Part shown: one piece after another, positions 1 to 11,132 of the stretch
How the letters are laid out: each line of letters begins with the position of its first letter
Position numbering within the stretch: position 1 is the first letter of the stretch
Source: Apostichopus japonicus
Lineage: Eukaryota > Echinodermata > Holothuroidea > Aspidochirotida > Stichopodidae
Direction of reading: 5' to 3'
NCBI RefSeq assembly: GCF_037975245.1
Contig: NC_092567.1
Location: 7,376,714 to 7,440,713 of the forward strand
Length of the DNA stretch: 64,000 bases
Made by a program: the position numbers and the translations under genes
The notes under the pieces: model-generated
Seen by the model: only the letters and a program-made list of their open reading frames with translations
The model's database searches: none
Told to the model about the DNA's origin: nothing

Positions 1-560
1 TTGTTAAGAAGCAAGAGAATATTAACTCAAAGAAGACATGCGTGTGATTGCAACACAGTGAAGTATAGCAACAGTAGGCCTACACTTCAATTATACGAAT
101 AGTTCACAGTCTACTACTAATAGAATCCCTAAATAGATACACTGGAATGAGGCTCACTAACGATACGAGGGAGCCTCCATTTTAAACTAAATAAGAGGGT
201 GGTCTCCCATAATGTTATTTCCTTCACGTGGATTCACTTTCCACTGTGAATCTACCATTCAAAATGATCTGTAAAGTATTATACCCCTTAAGTTATGGTA
301 TTCAACTGTACCTAAGGAAACCATATAAATTACTATGAAGATTAAATACCAAGAAAATAAAGTTAAATGTGAGCACTGTGACCAGTAGTTCTTGTGCTGC
401 ATGTTACGCTAGCCTAAGGCAACTCCCACACAACCCAAGAATGGTAGAATATATAGTAGAACCTGAAATTACCCCACGGGCCTGGAAACAGTCCGCAATT
501 ACCATGATATTATGCAGTTACGGAGTTAATATATACGCTGTATTTGCGAAAAACATACAT
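1..560. other. Non-coding, nothing recognised
   Basis: No open frame with domain character, no splice-site chain and no structured RNA could be made out here. The short open frame near 369-578 starts on GTG and has no recognisable motif. Confidence 0.5.
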
Positions 561-569
561 GGTTTACTT

Positions 570-1244
570 CAAAAATAAAATTTAGACATATTTATATATA
601 TGTATATACATATATATTCCCTGAAAATTATATATATTCTCTTAAAGTATATATTTATATATTCTCCAGGCGTACAGAAAGTATTTTCTTAATAACAAAT
701 AAGTATTCTCTTACACTAAAGAGTCTGTCAAAAATATATATTCTCTATTACAAAAAAATATCTTTTCTCTGTCAAGAATATATTTATTCTCTGAGAGAAA
801 AATAATATTTTTTAAAGAAATTTAATATCCTATTCAAAAAGTATGTCAATTCTGTTCACGATTTTTTTCTCTAATAAAATATATAAATTCTGTGACAGAA
901 AAGATATATATTCTATAGAAAAAATATTGTGTGTGCAAAAATAAATGTGTAATCTTTGTAAGAAAAAATATACATTCTCTAACAACAAAGTTCTATTCTG
1001 TGCAAACAATATATTCTGTAAGAAAAATATATATGTTAAACAAAGTACGGTGCTCTGTAAGCGCCAACTGAGATGTTTTGTTGTTCAGTAACTTCAGTGA
1101 CCAGCTTACTCATTATATTGGTCACTTGCACAGCTCAAATTTCCTGCGATCTATCGCGAGGGCCTATTCAAATTTCTAAGGCAGGTAAACTGTTACGGCA
1201 GTGGTGCAGGGCGCATTTTCACTGAAAGGTATATTTTTTTTAGA

Positions 1245-1281
<37 letters not shown>

Positions 1282-1320
1282 TCTCGTAGAGAATAAAACT
1301 ATTCTTGGCATAGACAAATA
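570..1320. repeat. AT-rich degenerate TTCTCT/TATATA repeat with a TA run
   Basis: The stretch repeats short blocks of the form TATATATTCTCT or AGAGAAAATATA with variable spacing, and ends in a pure TA run at about 1247-1279 that is bordered on both sides by AGAGAA/TTCTC blocks. It reads as an old, slippage-driven simple repeat. A non-repetitive insert at about 1060-1230 interrupts it and belongs to a dispersed repeat annotated separately. Confidence 0.65.
1118..1228 (+). repeat. Dispersed repeat, copy 1
   Basis: This block (starting CACTTGCACAGCTCAAATTT) matches 35404-35515 in the same orientation, with shared runs such as GGCAGGTAAACTGT and GGGCGCATTTTCA. Two diverged copies 34 kb apart indicate an interspersed element. 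Family unknown and no coding potential seen. Confidence 0.6.
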
Positions 1321-3950
1321 TAATTTTTGTGTTAGTATATATATTTTTACAAAATATTTATTTTGGTCTCATTTCTCAGCAATTAGACATCCTACTACCT
1401 TTCTATTACAGATGCCTATAGAGCCTATCTCAAAGAACAGGGAAAAAAATAGGCTACAAAAATATTGTCTTGTAGAGTTAGGTCAACTTAAAAATGTCAA
1501 AATATTCGATTGTTGTACTTTTCACTAAAAAATGTGCTATTTTTAGTGATGAATTGCTCCTAAACCATCGCATCAGGGTACTTGATTCTTTCAGAGGTTA
1601 TTAATGTCTAGTACAAACATTACAAAATAATGATTACAATGCTTTCCTATAATATGTTTGCAAGTTGTGCAACTCTAAAGTTGCTATTTCATGCTGCGAT
1701 TCAGCATGAGGTTAGGGGTTTTGATGCCATTTTTTTTTACCAAAGTAACCATGTTAGAGCTGTCAGGGTTTTATACTTTATTTTTAAGTATAAAGTTCTT
1801 ACCCCGCCAAATTTCAGGGTTCTAGCTGTTCTCAATATTGTGAAAAAATCTGATAATTTTTTTTTCTAGAAGAGATATAGTACAACACTGTTTGTACAAA
1901 AAATCAGGAGGGTGTTTTGCCTTTTTTGAAATGAAAAATCCTCAAAGTTTGGGATTTTTACAAAAACACGTTTTTGCCTGTGTTGATTTTCCATGTGTTT
2001 TGAGCCTGGGTATCGTACTGTACTGCAAGGTCATTTAATTCAATACTGTGCAGTTTTTAATTTCATATATATAAAAAAAAAAACTATTTGCAATGTACTT
2101 GTCTGCCCCTGGTTGAATTCATTTAATTAGAAGACTTATAAAATGAATTTCAACCAGTACATACATATGTATGTACAGGGTGTACAGTACATACACTGTA
2201 CTGGGTGTATATGTAAGGAGTGCCATGAGTGCCAGAAGACTATGTTTAAACCTAACACATGTATACGCAGAGCCAATACAAAGTCCTAACATTGTATTTC
2301 ATAACACTGTGTTTTGCCGTAAATTAATTAGATGACAGTTGAAAAAAAACTAGTGCTAATTTGGTATTGCTGAAAAAGCATCATCTAGACTATAGCCAAT
2401 TTTACCTAAAAATGTGCATTTTTCTCCTGTAACTAGCCATGAAAAAAGGGGCAAAATTCATTGGAGATTTATCACAAAAATAGAACTTTTTACTGCTTTA
2501 TTACAAAGATAAATGTTGTAAGATTAACCTTACCGCGTCATGGTGGCTGGACACGCCTTCTTTGGCATTTACAAACATTTAGACCAGAGGGGTAGCTAGG
2601 TCGCAAGCAGTTTCGCAAAATGTCTTACGTCTTTTTAGGGGGGGGGCAGGCTACAAGAAAACTGCTCTCTGAGCTCATTAACTCACTCATTGGGGTCTGA
2701 CGTAGTCTAGGCTATGTCTACTTTGACCAAAACATGGGCTCGACTCTTTTTCATTACAAAGATTTGAGATACAACTGAGGGCACTACTGGCAAATACCTC
2801 AGAATTATTTCAACCTATAGGCTGTAGCCTAACTGCTTCCTAAGCTAGAAGTAGTACAGGAGTATAAGCCTCAGTCTTAAGTTTTCTACCTATAGATGTC
2901 ACCTATATGTAGTATCCAGTGATAGTAGTACTATATAGCAGTACTATCGAGTGATAGTAGGCTAATAATATAGCATATCACACGCTAGGGCCTAAACTGT
3001 TTGAGGCGTGGTAACAAACTTAGCCTGTTATAACTACCCGTATCTCTGTAGGCCCAACAGCCTTAGTACTGTGCTGCAATTTGACCATTTCTCTGCTAAC
3101 CCTAACTTCACATAAAGCTGCCAAAAATGCATCAAATCAGTCAAAATCTTTGAAAAGTTTCAAATGAAAAACATATTGTTACCTTATAGAGCCTAGATGA
3201 TAAACTTCCGCAGAGAAATTGAATCAACAGTAAAAACATAGTTTTGGATACGTAAACCTTAATTAGATTTCGTTCACGAACCATTTTGTGAATGGTCGTG
3301 GCCACAAACTTTTTCGGGTTTCTTACCCTCAACTTCATGGAGTTTGGAAAGCCGAAATTGCAAATAAATCAGTTCATATCCCTACACTAGTTTGGAGTGC
3401 CCTAATTGCAAATAAACGAGTGAATATCCCGTCCTACACTAGCATATTTTGAGGGGAAAAAGTTTGCATTTAAAGTACCTTTGTTAACAGGTACTTGTGG
3501 TTACGAGTCATGCAATTGACTAGTTTTGCATAATTCTACCAGGTAGGCCTAAAGTCAACTGATATTCTTTTAGTCCTTGTTTGTGAATGTATACATTGCT
3601 CCGATCTTAGCTGGTGATGTCACTAATCATCCTTTGCGAGATGGACACCAGTCTATTGTATAGTACCGATAAAGATGTAGCCTAGATGTAGCTAGTATGG
3701 TTTGTCCCGAACATATTTAGCTATAAAGAGGCATAGGAACTGAGAGGGGCGGTGGCGGGGACGTCTTCATATTGTTATGGTACGGTATCATGGATACTTG
3801 GTAGGCTTACGTGGGCTTGTTATTCACGTTCTTTTTGCCAGATATACACTTTATTGAGAAATTGATTGATAGAAGTGGGACAGGGCCCACCATCACGGGT
3901 CACTTCTCGCATAACGAACGGGATTTCTCCGCGACGGAATACCTCGCGAC
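1321..3950. other. Non-coding, nothing recognised
   Basis: No gene seen. The sequence holds homopolymer runs (an A run near 2070, a G run near 2640) and short AT-rich frames without domain character. A short self-similar CAGTGATAGTAG motif recurs near 2915-2960. Confidence 0.45.
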
Positions 3951-4022
3951 GAAATGAATTTGGATAACCGAATGAACTTGGACAACGGAATGAAATTGAA
4001 GAACGGAATGAAATTAGACGAC
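3951..4022 (+). repeat. 18-bp tandem repeat, four units
   Basis: Four consecutive 18-bp units occur at 3951, 3969, 3987 and 4005, with the core GGAATGAAATTGAAGAAC. They differ from one another at several positions. Eighteen is a multiple of three, but no open frame around the array has other coding character. Confidence 0.75.
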
Positions 4023-4140
4023 GGGAGTTTTCGCGAAGGCAACATATTCAGCAACTGTAACATAAATCATAAATGTGGTGCAAACGGCGTGCATTACGAT
4101 TGACCTTAACGTTTGATGTTGAAGTTATGAACCGCCTAAC

Positions 4141-4258
4141 CCACTGATCTACACTGTGGCACTGTAGATCAGTGGCCTAACCATGTTTTTACATGAAGTT
4201 TACCTTCCGTTCGCTCACACCACTGATCTACACTAACTACACTAGTGTAGATCAGTGG
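4141..4258. repeat. Two hairpins sharing one stem sequence
   Basis: A 13-bp perfect stem, CCACTGATCTACA with its reverse complement, forms a hairpin at 4141-4175. The same stem, lengthened to 16 bp (ending CTA/TAG), forms a second hairpin at 4220-4258. The loops differ. The shared stem with different loops suggests duplication of a palindromic element or a paired MITE end rather than chance. Confidence 0.7.
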
Positions 4259-4776
4259 CTCACACACATTAATATATGTTTGTTCAAGCCTCAAGGTACG
4301 CCATAGGTGCTTGCAAAACGATGGTTCGTACTGTATGCAGCCATTATTTTACGCGCTGGTACAACAGGATCTTTCCGCGTTCGGTTTCTCTACATATTTG
4401 CTTCAAAACACTGGTACTTACATCTTGATAATTCGAGTTGGTAACTAAGTTTAACACAGGTAGGCCTAGCCTAAGTGTTTATAATTTTATTTATTAATTG
4501 ATATCTAGGACTACTTGAACAACTTGACTATTATATTCATGTCTTATATGTACTAGTACAAGAACTAGTGTAGCCTGTAGGCCTAGCCTAAGTACTAGGC
4601 CTAGTAATACTAAACGGAAGCTACAGTATGTGTGTCGACCATATTCTTCAGAACGATGTTAATACTGTATGGTTGCCCTACAAAATTTCATGATAGTGTT
4701 GAAATATTGTAAACCACCATATTGAATTAATTCAACTATCAGAACCGTAACTGTGTATAGCAAAGGCTTCACAGTT

Positions 4777-4780
4777 AACG
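4777..4780 (+). repeat. Target site duplication, left (AACG)
   Basis: AACG lies directly outside the left LTR and recurs directly outside the right LTR at 10247-10250. A 4-bp duplication is within the usual range for Ty3/gypsy integrases. Confidence 0.65.
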
Positions 4781-5266
4781 TTTGGCGAGATAGAAGGGGG
4801 TATACGGATAAACAAACGTGACCTTCACTCACCTCTTTATTGAGTTGGCTGCGCTGAGTATCATCACCTGTCGCACCATCGTCCGTTCCCGTATAATACA
4901 AGGGAGATAGCAATGAGTCCGGCCGCTGGACACCGTACGGGGCGAATTATAATACGTAAAATGATATGGATAAAATGGTAAAATAAACTACATCAGGTCC
5001 GATGAATTATGTTAACGAATTCCCCGCGCAGTGCACTGATAAATAATATAATGTTCACTCCATTCGAGAGATCGTTATTTCCGACGTAGAAATATAATGT
5101 TCCGAGGGAGAAAAATCCAATGTAAACAGATAAATTAATGAGCGAACAACTCGCGAGAAATTTAGGTCCGTTCACGACGATAGATCGTAGAGTTCCTCCG
5201 ATAATAAGAGGGCGCTCGAGTATATTACAAAAGAAATGAAAAGGTAGTAAATACAGAGTCGCTACA
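4781..5266 (-). repeat. 3' LTR (element sense)
   Basis: A 486-bp direct repeat identical to 9761-10246 over its whole length. In element sense it begins TGTAGC and ends CGCCAAA. It lies after the end of pol. Confidence 0.95.
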
Positions 5267-5280
5267 TCAGCCCCCTCGCA
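5267..5280 (-). promoter_or_regulatory. Polypurine tract, short
   Basis: In element sense the bases just before the 3' LTR read GCGAGGGGGCTGA, a short purine-rich run suitable for priming plus-strand synthesis. It is shorter and less pure than a textbook tract, so the call rests mainly on position. Confidence 0.5.
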
Positions 5281-5366
5281 GATCACAAATCATCCAAAAG
5301 TGATCGATAAAGCACGAGACAAAATGTCAAACAAATATAAAATACCCATATATTTACACGGGATTC

Positions 5367-8300
5367 TCAACCATAACGCGCTGGCCAATGAACGTGCCTA
5401 CCAGAACGCGTTATTGCTCTGGGGTTGGGCGCAGCCTCATGCGATTGAGTCGTGGCTGCCGAGGTCGGTGTCGGTGTCGTCGATCGTTTCGGCACTGGTT
5501 TTGCTGTCGTTGTGGAGTAATTATGGTTTGCTGGGGTGTCGTCAGGCTCCTCCAACATATACGCCACTTTCAATCGGTCGATCGATACAGCATCGTGTTT
5601 GCCGTTCATGTCCAGTACAAAGTACTTGTCAGTCCTCTTGATGACTCGATGTGGGCCACGGTATGGAGGTTGTAAAGGACGCTTCACGGTGTCGTCGCGT
5701 ATCCATACGTGAGTGCATGTTGACAAGGCCTTGGTCTGTTGTGACGGGCGGGTATTCGTTCTAGTCTGCGTTGGAACTAGTTTAGCCATAGATCTCTTGA
5801 GACGGTCGGCATATTCAAAGGGGTCGAGTGACGATTCGTCTGAACTGGCGGTGACCAACTGACAGGGTAGTCGTAGTGTGGTACCAAAAACTAGCTCAGC
5901 TGCACTACATCCGATATCTTCTTTCAGCGTTGTTCGGATGCTGAGAAGGATCATGGGTAGGGTTTCTGTCCACTGGATGTTGTTACGTGCCTTGAGTGAG
6001 GACTTGAGGTGTCGATGGAAGCGTTCCACGAGACCATTGGCTGCAGGGTGGTAAGCTGTCGTACGGATACGTTTACTTCCCAACAGTAGCGTCAACTGCT
6101 TGAACAGGGCGGACTCGAACTGTGCGCCTCTATCGGTCGTGATTGTCGACGGAGTCCCAAACATGGCGATCCACCTCGTGACAAATGCTTTCGCGACTGT
6201 CTCGGCGGTGATGTCAGGAATGCAAATTGCTTCTGGCCATCTCGTGAAGCGATCAACAATGGTTAGCAGGTATCGGTAACCATTTGAAGGCGGTAACGGT
6301 CCAACAATATCGATATGGATGTGGTCGAATCGTGCGTCGGGTGTGGCGAAAGTACCGAGAGGTGTGACAGTGTGTCTATGAACCTTAGCTTGTTGACATC
6401 GCAAACATGCCTTAGCCCACTGACGGACGTCTTTGTTGATGCTCGGCCAGACGAACCGTTCCCTGATCAGGCGTTGTGTTGCACGAATACCTGGATGGGA
6501 CATCGAGTGAAGTGCGTCGAAAACTGCCCGGCGGAACTTAGCAGGTACGAATGGTCGTGCATTACCAGTCGACATGTCACACAGTATGGTGCCATCCTTG
6601 GTCGGGAGAGGCACGTCACGAAGCTTGAGCGATGGTGACTCACGTAAGGCGATGATGTCGTCATCGTGCTCTTGCTGCTTGGCGATTTCTGCGAAGTCGA
6701 TGGGCGTGTCAGAACGCGGTTGGTTTAAGGCGTTGACATGGACTCTGGAGAGAGCGTCCGCAACTACGTTGTCGACTCCTTTAACATGGCGTATGTCGTT
6801 GGTGAACTGCGACACGTAATCTAGTTGCCTTATTTCTCTCGGCGAGTAACGATCGGAACTTGCCTTGAGTGCGAAGGTTAAGGGTTTGTGGTCGGTCAGT
6901 ACGAAAAACGTCCTTCCTTCCAGGTTGTGGCGGAAATTCCGTATGGTTTGGTACGCGGCCAGGAGTTCACGTCCAAAAGCACTGTACCGAGTTTCAGTGG
7001 GGCTCAGCTTCTTGGAGTAGAAGGAGATCGGTTGCCACTGATCGTCGTGGTATTGTTGTAAGACCCCACCGATTGCTCCATCTGAGGCGTCGACCATAAT
7101 GCAGATGGGCTTATTTGGGTCAGGGTGTGTCAACAGTGTGGCGTTAGCAAGAGCAGTCTTACTAGCCTTGAAAGCTTCCGTCGCTTCGTCAGTCCAGATG
7201 ATTGGCGCTGATTTCTTCTTCTTACCAGCCAGCAAGTTGGTTAGCGGCAACAACAATTCCGAACATCGAGGTAGGAACCGCCGGTAGAAATTTACCAGTC
7301 CGAGATATTCCCGTAGCTTCCGAAGCGTTGATGGACGGGGGAAATCCTGGACTGCTGCTACCTTTTCCTGGAGTGGTCGGATTCCGTCGGCGTCGACACG
7401 GTGGCCAAGAAAATTGAGCGCACTTACGCCAAAGGTGCATTTGTCGGGATTGATGACAACTCCGTACTCGTTGAGTTTGGTGAAAAGTTGCCGAAGATGG
7501 TGTTTATGCTCTTCAACCGATGCACTGGCGATGAGAAGATCGTCGATGTAAGCGTAGCAAAACGGAAGTCCTCGCGTGACCTCGTCGATGAAACGTTGGA
7601 ATGTCTGCGCCGCGTTGCGTAGGCCAAATGGCATCCGGATGAATTCGAAAAGGCCAAATGGTGTTGTTATCGCTGTTTTGCCCACGTCGGACGGCTCTAC
7701 TGGTATTTGGTGATAGGCTCGGACCAGATCGATTTTCGAGAAAATCTTCGCGCCATTCAAAGAAGACGAAAAATCGTGAATGTGCGGAATGGGGTATTGG
7801 TCCGGTACAGTGACGTTGTTGAGTCCTCTGTAGTCTCCACATGGCCTCCAGTCTCCCGATTTCTTCGGGACCATGTGAAGAGGTGAAGCCCAGTTGGAAT
7901 CAGATTGACGGATGATTCCGAGTTGGAGCATGTGGTCAAATTCCTGACGTGCAATCTTCAATTTGTCGGGTGCCAGTCGACGAGCACGCGCCACCACTGG
8001 TGGACCATTGGTCTTAATGTGATGTCTGACGTTGTGTTTAACAGGTGATTCGGTGAAAGATTGTCGAATGAGGTCAGGGAATTCAGCCAGTAGCGTTTTA
8101 AAGCGTTCGTCGGACTTCGGTGAGGCAAACATGATGTGGGAAGGGGCATGGTTGCTGCTTTTCCCATGGACACTGAGATTCGTGGTCTTGTCGATCAGTT
8201 TGTAGAGGCAAACATCGACCAGGAGCTGATATTTCCGTAAGAAATCCATGCCGAGTATGGCTCTCGTGGTGTCGGCGACGATAAAAACCCAACGGTAGGT

Positions 8301-8555
8301 CCGTCTCAGCCCCAGATTCAGCGTTAGAGATCTCATGCCGTAAGTCTTGATTGGCGTGTCGTTGACCGCGAGTAGCTCGTGTGTAGCCGGTGTGTGTCGT
8401 CGGTCATTTGCCGTTGCGGGTAGGACACTTACCTCGGCCCCAGTGTCAATGAGGAAGCGTGTGCCGTTGTCTCTGTCGGTGACATAAAACAGGTGACTTT
8501 CCCCTCGGCCAGCAAGACCCGTCGCTACTAGTCGCTGGCCGTGGAGTTTTCCGCT
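5367..8555 (-). CDS. pol: Pol polyprotein: protease, RT, RNase H, integrase
   Basis: Open for about 1,062 codons. The frame opens just after a TAA at 8556-8558, and the first ATG at 8336 lies inside the protease, so translation must enter by frameshift from gag. The protease motif LIDTGAE is at about 8430-8450. Counting from the ATG at 8336: the RT has KSGDWR (159-164), the KIDL...HQIPV block (201-213) and the active site YIDD (263-266); RNase H has MVDASDG (414-420), RELLAAY and TDHKPL; integrase has a zinc site H610, H614, C644, C647 and catalytic D676, D735, E771, with exactly 35 residues between the last two. The C-terminus is a proline/threonine-rich tail. All catalytic residues are present and no internal stop was seen. 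It copies element RNA into DNA and integrates it. Confidence 0.95.
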   Translation of the reverse strand, partial: SGKLHGQRLVATGLAGRGESHLFYVTDRDNGTRFLIDTGAEVSVLPATANDRRHTPATHELLAVNDTPIKTYGMRSLTLNLGLRRTYRWVFIVADTTRAILGMDFLRKYQLLVDVCLYKLIDKTTNLSVHGKSSNHAPSHIMFASPKSDERFKTLLAEFPDLIRQSFTESPVKHNVRHHIKTNGPPVVARARRLAPDKLKIARQEFDHMLQLGIIRQSDSNWASPLHMVPKKSGDWRPCGDYRGLNNVTVPDQYPIPHIHDFSSSLNGAKIFSKIDLVRAYHQIPVEPSDVGKTAITTPFGLFEFIRMPFGLRNAAQTFQRFIDEVTRGLPFCYAYIDDLLIASASVEEHKHHLRQLFTKLNEYGVVINPDKCTFGVSALNFLGHRVDADGIRPLQEKVAAVQDFPRPSTLRKLREYLGLVNFYRRFLPRCSELLLPLTNLLAGKKKKSAPIIWTDEATEAFKASKTALANATLLTHPDPNKPICIMVDASDGAIGGVLQQYHDDQWQPISFYSKKLSPTETRYSAFGRELLAAYQTIRNFRHNLEGRTFFVLTDHKPLTFALKASSDRYSPREIRQLDYVSQFTNDIRHVKGVDNVVADALSRVHVNALNQPRSDTPIDFAEIAKQQEHDDDIIALRESPSLKLRDVPLPTKDGTILCDMSTGNARPFVPAKFRRAVFDALHSMSHPGIRATQRLIRERFVWPSINKDVRQWAKACLRCQQAKVHRHTVTPLGTFATPDARFDHIHIDIVGPLPPSNGYRYLLTIVDRFTRWPEAICIPDITAETVAKAFVTRWIAMFGTPSTITTDRGAQFESALFKQLTLLLGSKRIRTTAYHPAANGLVERFHRHLKSSLKARNNIQWTETLPMILLSIRTTLKEDIGCSAAELVFGTTLRLPCQLVTASSDESSLDPFEYADRLKRSMAKLVPTQTRTNTRPSQQTKALSTCTHVWIRDDTVKRPLQPPYRGPHRVIKRTDKYFVLDMNGKHDAVSIDRLKVAYMLEEPDDTPANHNYSTTTAKPVPKRSTTPTPTSAATTQSHEAAPNPRAITRSGRHVHWPARYG

Positions 8556-8625
8556 TTAGTAGCTCCTTTATGGGTGCACGGCGGTCGGCAGTGATTGGCA
8601 TCGTCACCAAAGGTGGTACCAGCAA
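8528..8625 (-). pseudogene. gag: Gag C-terminal piece, out of frame with gag
   Basis: This short frame carries FGDDANHC and PPCTHKG, the second half of a Mag-type zinc-knuckle. The first half, CWYH, lies in the main gag frame upstream. Compared with the usual family spacing about five bases seem to be missing between H and F, which would account for the shift; that length is my estimate. The piece ends at a TAG (8528-8530) overlapping the start of the pol frame, and pol is in the -1 frame relative to it, which is the normal gag-pol relationship in many gypsy elements. Confidence 0.7.
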
Positions 8626-9365
8626 ATACCTCCAGTTGGTGTACTGTCACGGGACTTGCGGTTGTTATTAGACTTGGGGCGCGACTTCGAACGACCACGA
8701 CTTTGGTCACGTTGTTGTTTGGTCAGCGACGCCACCTGCTTCGTCAGTACGTCGATTTGTCGTTGAAGTTGAGCGATTCCGTCGCTCAGAGCTGGCGCTG
8801 TTGTGTTTTGCACCGCCGCCACTGTTGCAATCGGTTGCGGGATTACCACTTCCATAATTTTGTCCGCGAGAGTTGCCAATTCCTCGATGTTGGTTTTGTC
8901 GCTGGTTGTGGCAAGGACAAGTTGCACATTTGTCGGCAGTCTCTGTACGAAAAGTTGCTTCAAAATGTTGCCGTCGACGGTGTTGGAAGCAAGCAGCTGC
9001 TTCATTCGGCGGAGCAGTTGGGATGGCTTCTTGTCGCCTAACTCTTCGGCCGTCAACAACTGATGGAGCCGCTTCTGCTCGGACGCAGTTGTGCGTTTGA
9101 TGAGCTCCTTCTTGAGCGATTTGTATGGATCGGCTGGTGGGGGTTCCAGGAGTATATCGCGCACCTCTTGCGCTACCTCGGGTTGCAACGAAGCGATGAC
9201 ATAAGCATATTTGGTTTTTTCGTCTTTGACCCCTCTCGTTGTAAATTGGGCTTCCACTTGGGCAAACCAAATATGGGGGTCGTTCGGCCAGTAGGGCGGT
9301 AGTTTCAGGCTGACTGCTGCCAGGGGGGTGGGTGTCTGGGCGGGTGTTTCGTCGTTCGTTGACAT
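8604..9365 (-). CDS. gag: Gag capsid/nucleocapsid protein, truncated
   Basis: The ATG at 9363-9365 begins a 253-residue frame (MSTNDET...). It has a proline-rich start, then a PPYWPNDPHIWFAQVEAQF segment and a QLLTAEELGDKKPSQLLRRM segment typical of gypsy gag capsid regions, a coiled-coil-like stretch (LQRQIDVLTKQVASLTKQQ) and an arginine/serine/lysine-rich tail. It runs into a TGA at 8604-8606 immediately after the first half of the zinc-knuckle (CWYH). The capsid part looks whole; the nucleic-acid-binding part is cut off by a frameshift. Gag would form the particle that packages element RNA. Confidence 0.85.
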   Translation of the reverse strand: MSTNDETPAQTPTPLAAVSLKLPPYWPNDPHIWFAQVEAQFTTRGVKDEKTKYAYVIASLQPEVAQEVRDILLEPPPADPYKSLKKELIKRTTASEQKRLHQLLTAEELGDKKPSQLLRRMKQLLASNTVDGNILKQLFVQRLPTNVQLVLATTSDKTNIEELATLADKIMEVVIPQPIATVAAVQNTTAPALSDGIAQLQRQIDVLTKQVASLTKQQRDQSRGRSKSRPKSNNNRKSRDSTPTGGICWYHLW

Positions 9366-9739
9366 CGCTCGCAATGAGGCTACGCCCGCTACCAAAAACA
9401 ACCACTAGCGTTGGCAGGCAAACTAAAAACTAATCCCAAATCAAGCTAAACTATCGATATTATAGTATATTACATAGGCCAGTCAATTTACTCGACGATT
9501 AGAGCTTTAACATGGAGGCAGTTGAACCCCTACACTATAGGTATATCATTGCACGGTACCATCACACTATGGGTATATTAAGTCATTACTATCATAATAC
9601 CCAAAAGAATATTTGTTCAAGCCACTGCGTAGAATTCAGATTCCTGAGAATCCAGCTATATAATCATATTTCAGAATTCAGACTCAAGAGTCTCTAAAAC
9701 AATGGTATACAGTGTTCCGAAACTAGCGCTGCCTGACTT

Positions 9740-9759
9740 GATCACGTCAGGGGTCACCA
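9740..9759 (-). promoter_or_regulatory. Primer binding site, tRNA-Trp-like
   Basis: One base inside the 5' LTR, the plus strand carries what would be a tRNA 3' end finishing GGGGTCACCA, which can prime minus-strand synthesis. The last ten bases and the preceding ATCACGTC match the 3' end of animal tRNA-Trp as I remember it, but with one extra A between the two blocks. Another tRNA could fit better. Confidence 0.55.
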
Positions 9760-9760
9760 C

Positions 9761-10246
9761 TTTGGCGAGATAGAAGGGGGTATACGGATAAACAAACGTG
9801 ACCTTCACTCACCTCTTTATTGAGTTGGCTGCGCTGAGTATCATCACCTGTCGCACCATCGTCCGTTCCCGTATAATACAAGGGAGATAGCAATGAGTCC
9901 GGCCGCTGGACACCGTACGGGGCGAATTATAATACGTAAAATGATATGGATAAAATGGTAAAATAAACTACATCAGGTCCGATGAATTATGTTAACGAAT
10001 TCCCCGCGCAGTGCACTGATAAATAATATAATGTTCACTCCATTCGAGAGATCGTTATTTCCGACGTAGAAATATAATGTTCCGAGGGAGAAAAATCCAA
10101 TGTAAACAGATAAATTAATGAGCGAACAACTCGCGAGAAATTTAGGTCCGTTCACGACGATAGATCGTAGAGTTCCTCCGATAATAAGAGGGCGCTCGAG
10201 TATATTACAAAAGAAATGAAAAGGTAGTAAATACAGAGTCGCTACA
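9761..10246 (-). repeat. 5' LTR (element sense)
   Basis: The second 486-bp copy, identical to 4781-5266. In element sense it starts at 10246 with TGTAGC and should contain the promoter and transcription start of the element. No clear TATA box was assigned. Confidence 0.95.
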
Positions 10247-10250
10247 AACG

Positions 10251-11132
10251 CACCTTCGTTATTCACGCACCTTCAAATATTACCTGTACTACTGTAGCAA
10301 GATACAGCAGGCAACCTAAACTGTTTGCAGCAAAGAAGAGTTAAATATTTGATGAGTTTTATTCCATTTTAGTTATATATGCTGATTAAATTGTGGTTTT
10401 CTAAGCATTTAACATCCTCCCCTCAGTTTTGCACATGTTTTGGGCATTTGGAAATCTTACTCCTAAAAAAAGCCAAAATTACCCAAGTACTGTACCACAT
10501 ACGAATTACAATACCATTACCACATACATACTGTACAGTGCTACTCTCTGGGCCCTGACCTGTCTGAGCTTAGAGGCTCAGAGCATACAGTAGTAAACAG
10601 CATCCAAAGTCAATGAATGTATGTACTGAGGCCTACACTTCAGTTCTAGCTTATCAACGAATGTGTTACTGTAATTTAGGGGTATGAAAGAACTTGACAC
10701 GTCAGACATTTTGTAGTCAAATTCTGCTCAATTGGTCTTGCATATTGGCACAGAACAATTAATATTTTGAGATAATTAGCATGCATTCCTATCTTAAAGT
10801 GTAGTGGGGTAGTGGCAGGAACCAAGCTGGGTGAGTGCATATTTTGCATATAGCCTACAATGTACGAAATCAATTATTTACCCTTTTTTGGCCACCTTAG
10901 TACTTCCCACGAATCCCAGTACAGTAGTTGTACAGTGTAGCGTACTGTACTGTATTACTCTGTAATGAATTTGGCAGTCAATGTTCTGTAAAATTCTGAA
11001 CACCAAGTGCACTTGAGAAGCAGCAATACATGTACTGTAAGCCTATCACATGTTCGTTAACTTCAGCAATTTAATGGTAGTTCAAGTAAACTATGTGCAG
11101 TCCCCTGATGCATTACAGTACAGCCCTATGAT
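10251..11132. other. Non-coding, nothing recognised
   Basis: AT-rich flank of the retrotransposon. Many short TACTGTA/TACAGTA strings occur, which are common across this window, but no gene or defined repeat boundary was seen. Confidence 0.45.

Larger units (their letters stand above)
4781..10246 (-). mobile_element. Ty3/gypsy LTR retrotransposon, Mag-like
   Basis: A complete 5,466-bp element on the minus strand: 5' LTR (9761-10246), primer binding site, gag, pol with protease-RT-RNase H-integrase order, a short purine tract, and 3' LTR (4781-5266), flanked by AACG duplications. The RT-RH-IN order places it in Ty3/gypsy rather than Ty1/copia. The gag zinc-knuckle remnant (CWYH, then FGDDA and PPC) resembles the Mag lineage common in echinoderms and other invertebrates; that lineage call is from family knowledge. 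The two LTRs match at every base, so insertion is very recent. Despite that, gag is interrupted in its nucleic-acid-binding region, so this copy is probably non-autonomous. No envelope frame is present. Confidence 0.95.

Noticed and set aside
4993-5286. 97-codon frame in both LTRs (also 9973-10266)
   Set aside because: Both copies are identical because the LTRs are. The frame has hydrophobic stretches but lies across U3/R sequence and has no recognisable retroelement product; the start differs between copies because it extends outside the LTR.
5388-9302. Plus-strand open frames of 60-150 codons within the retrotransposon
   Set aside because: They are antisense shadows of gag and pol and carry no domain motifs.
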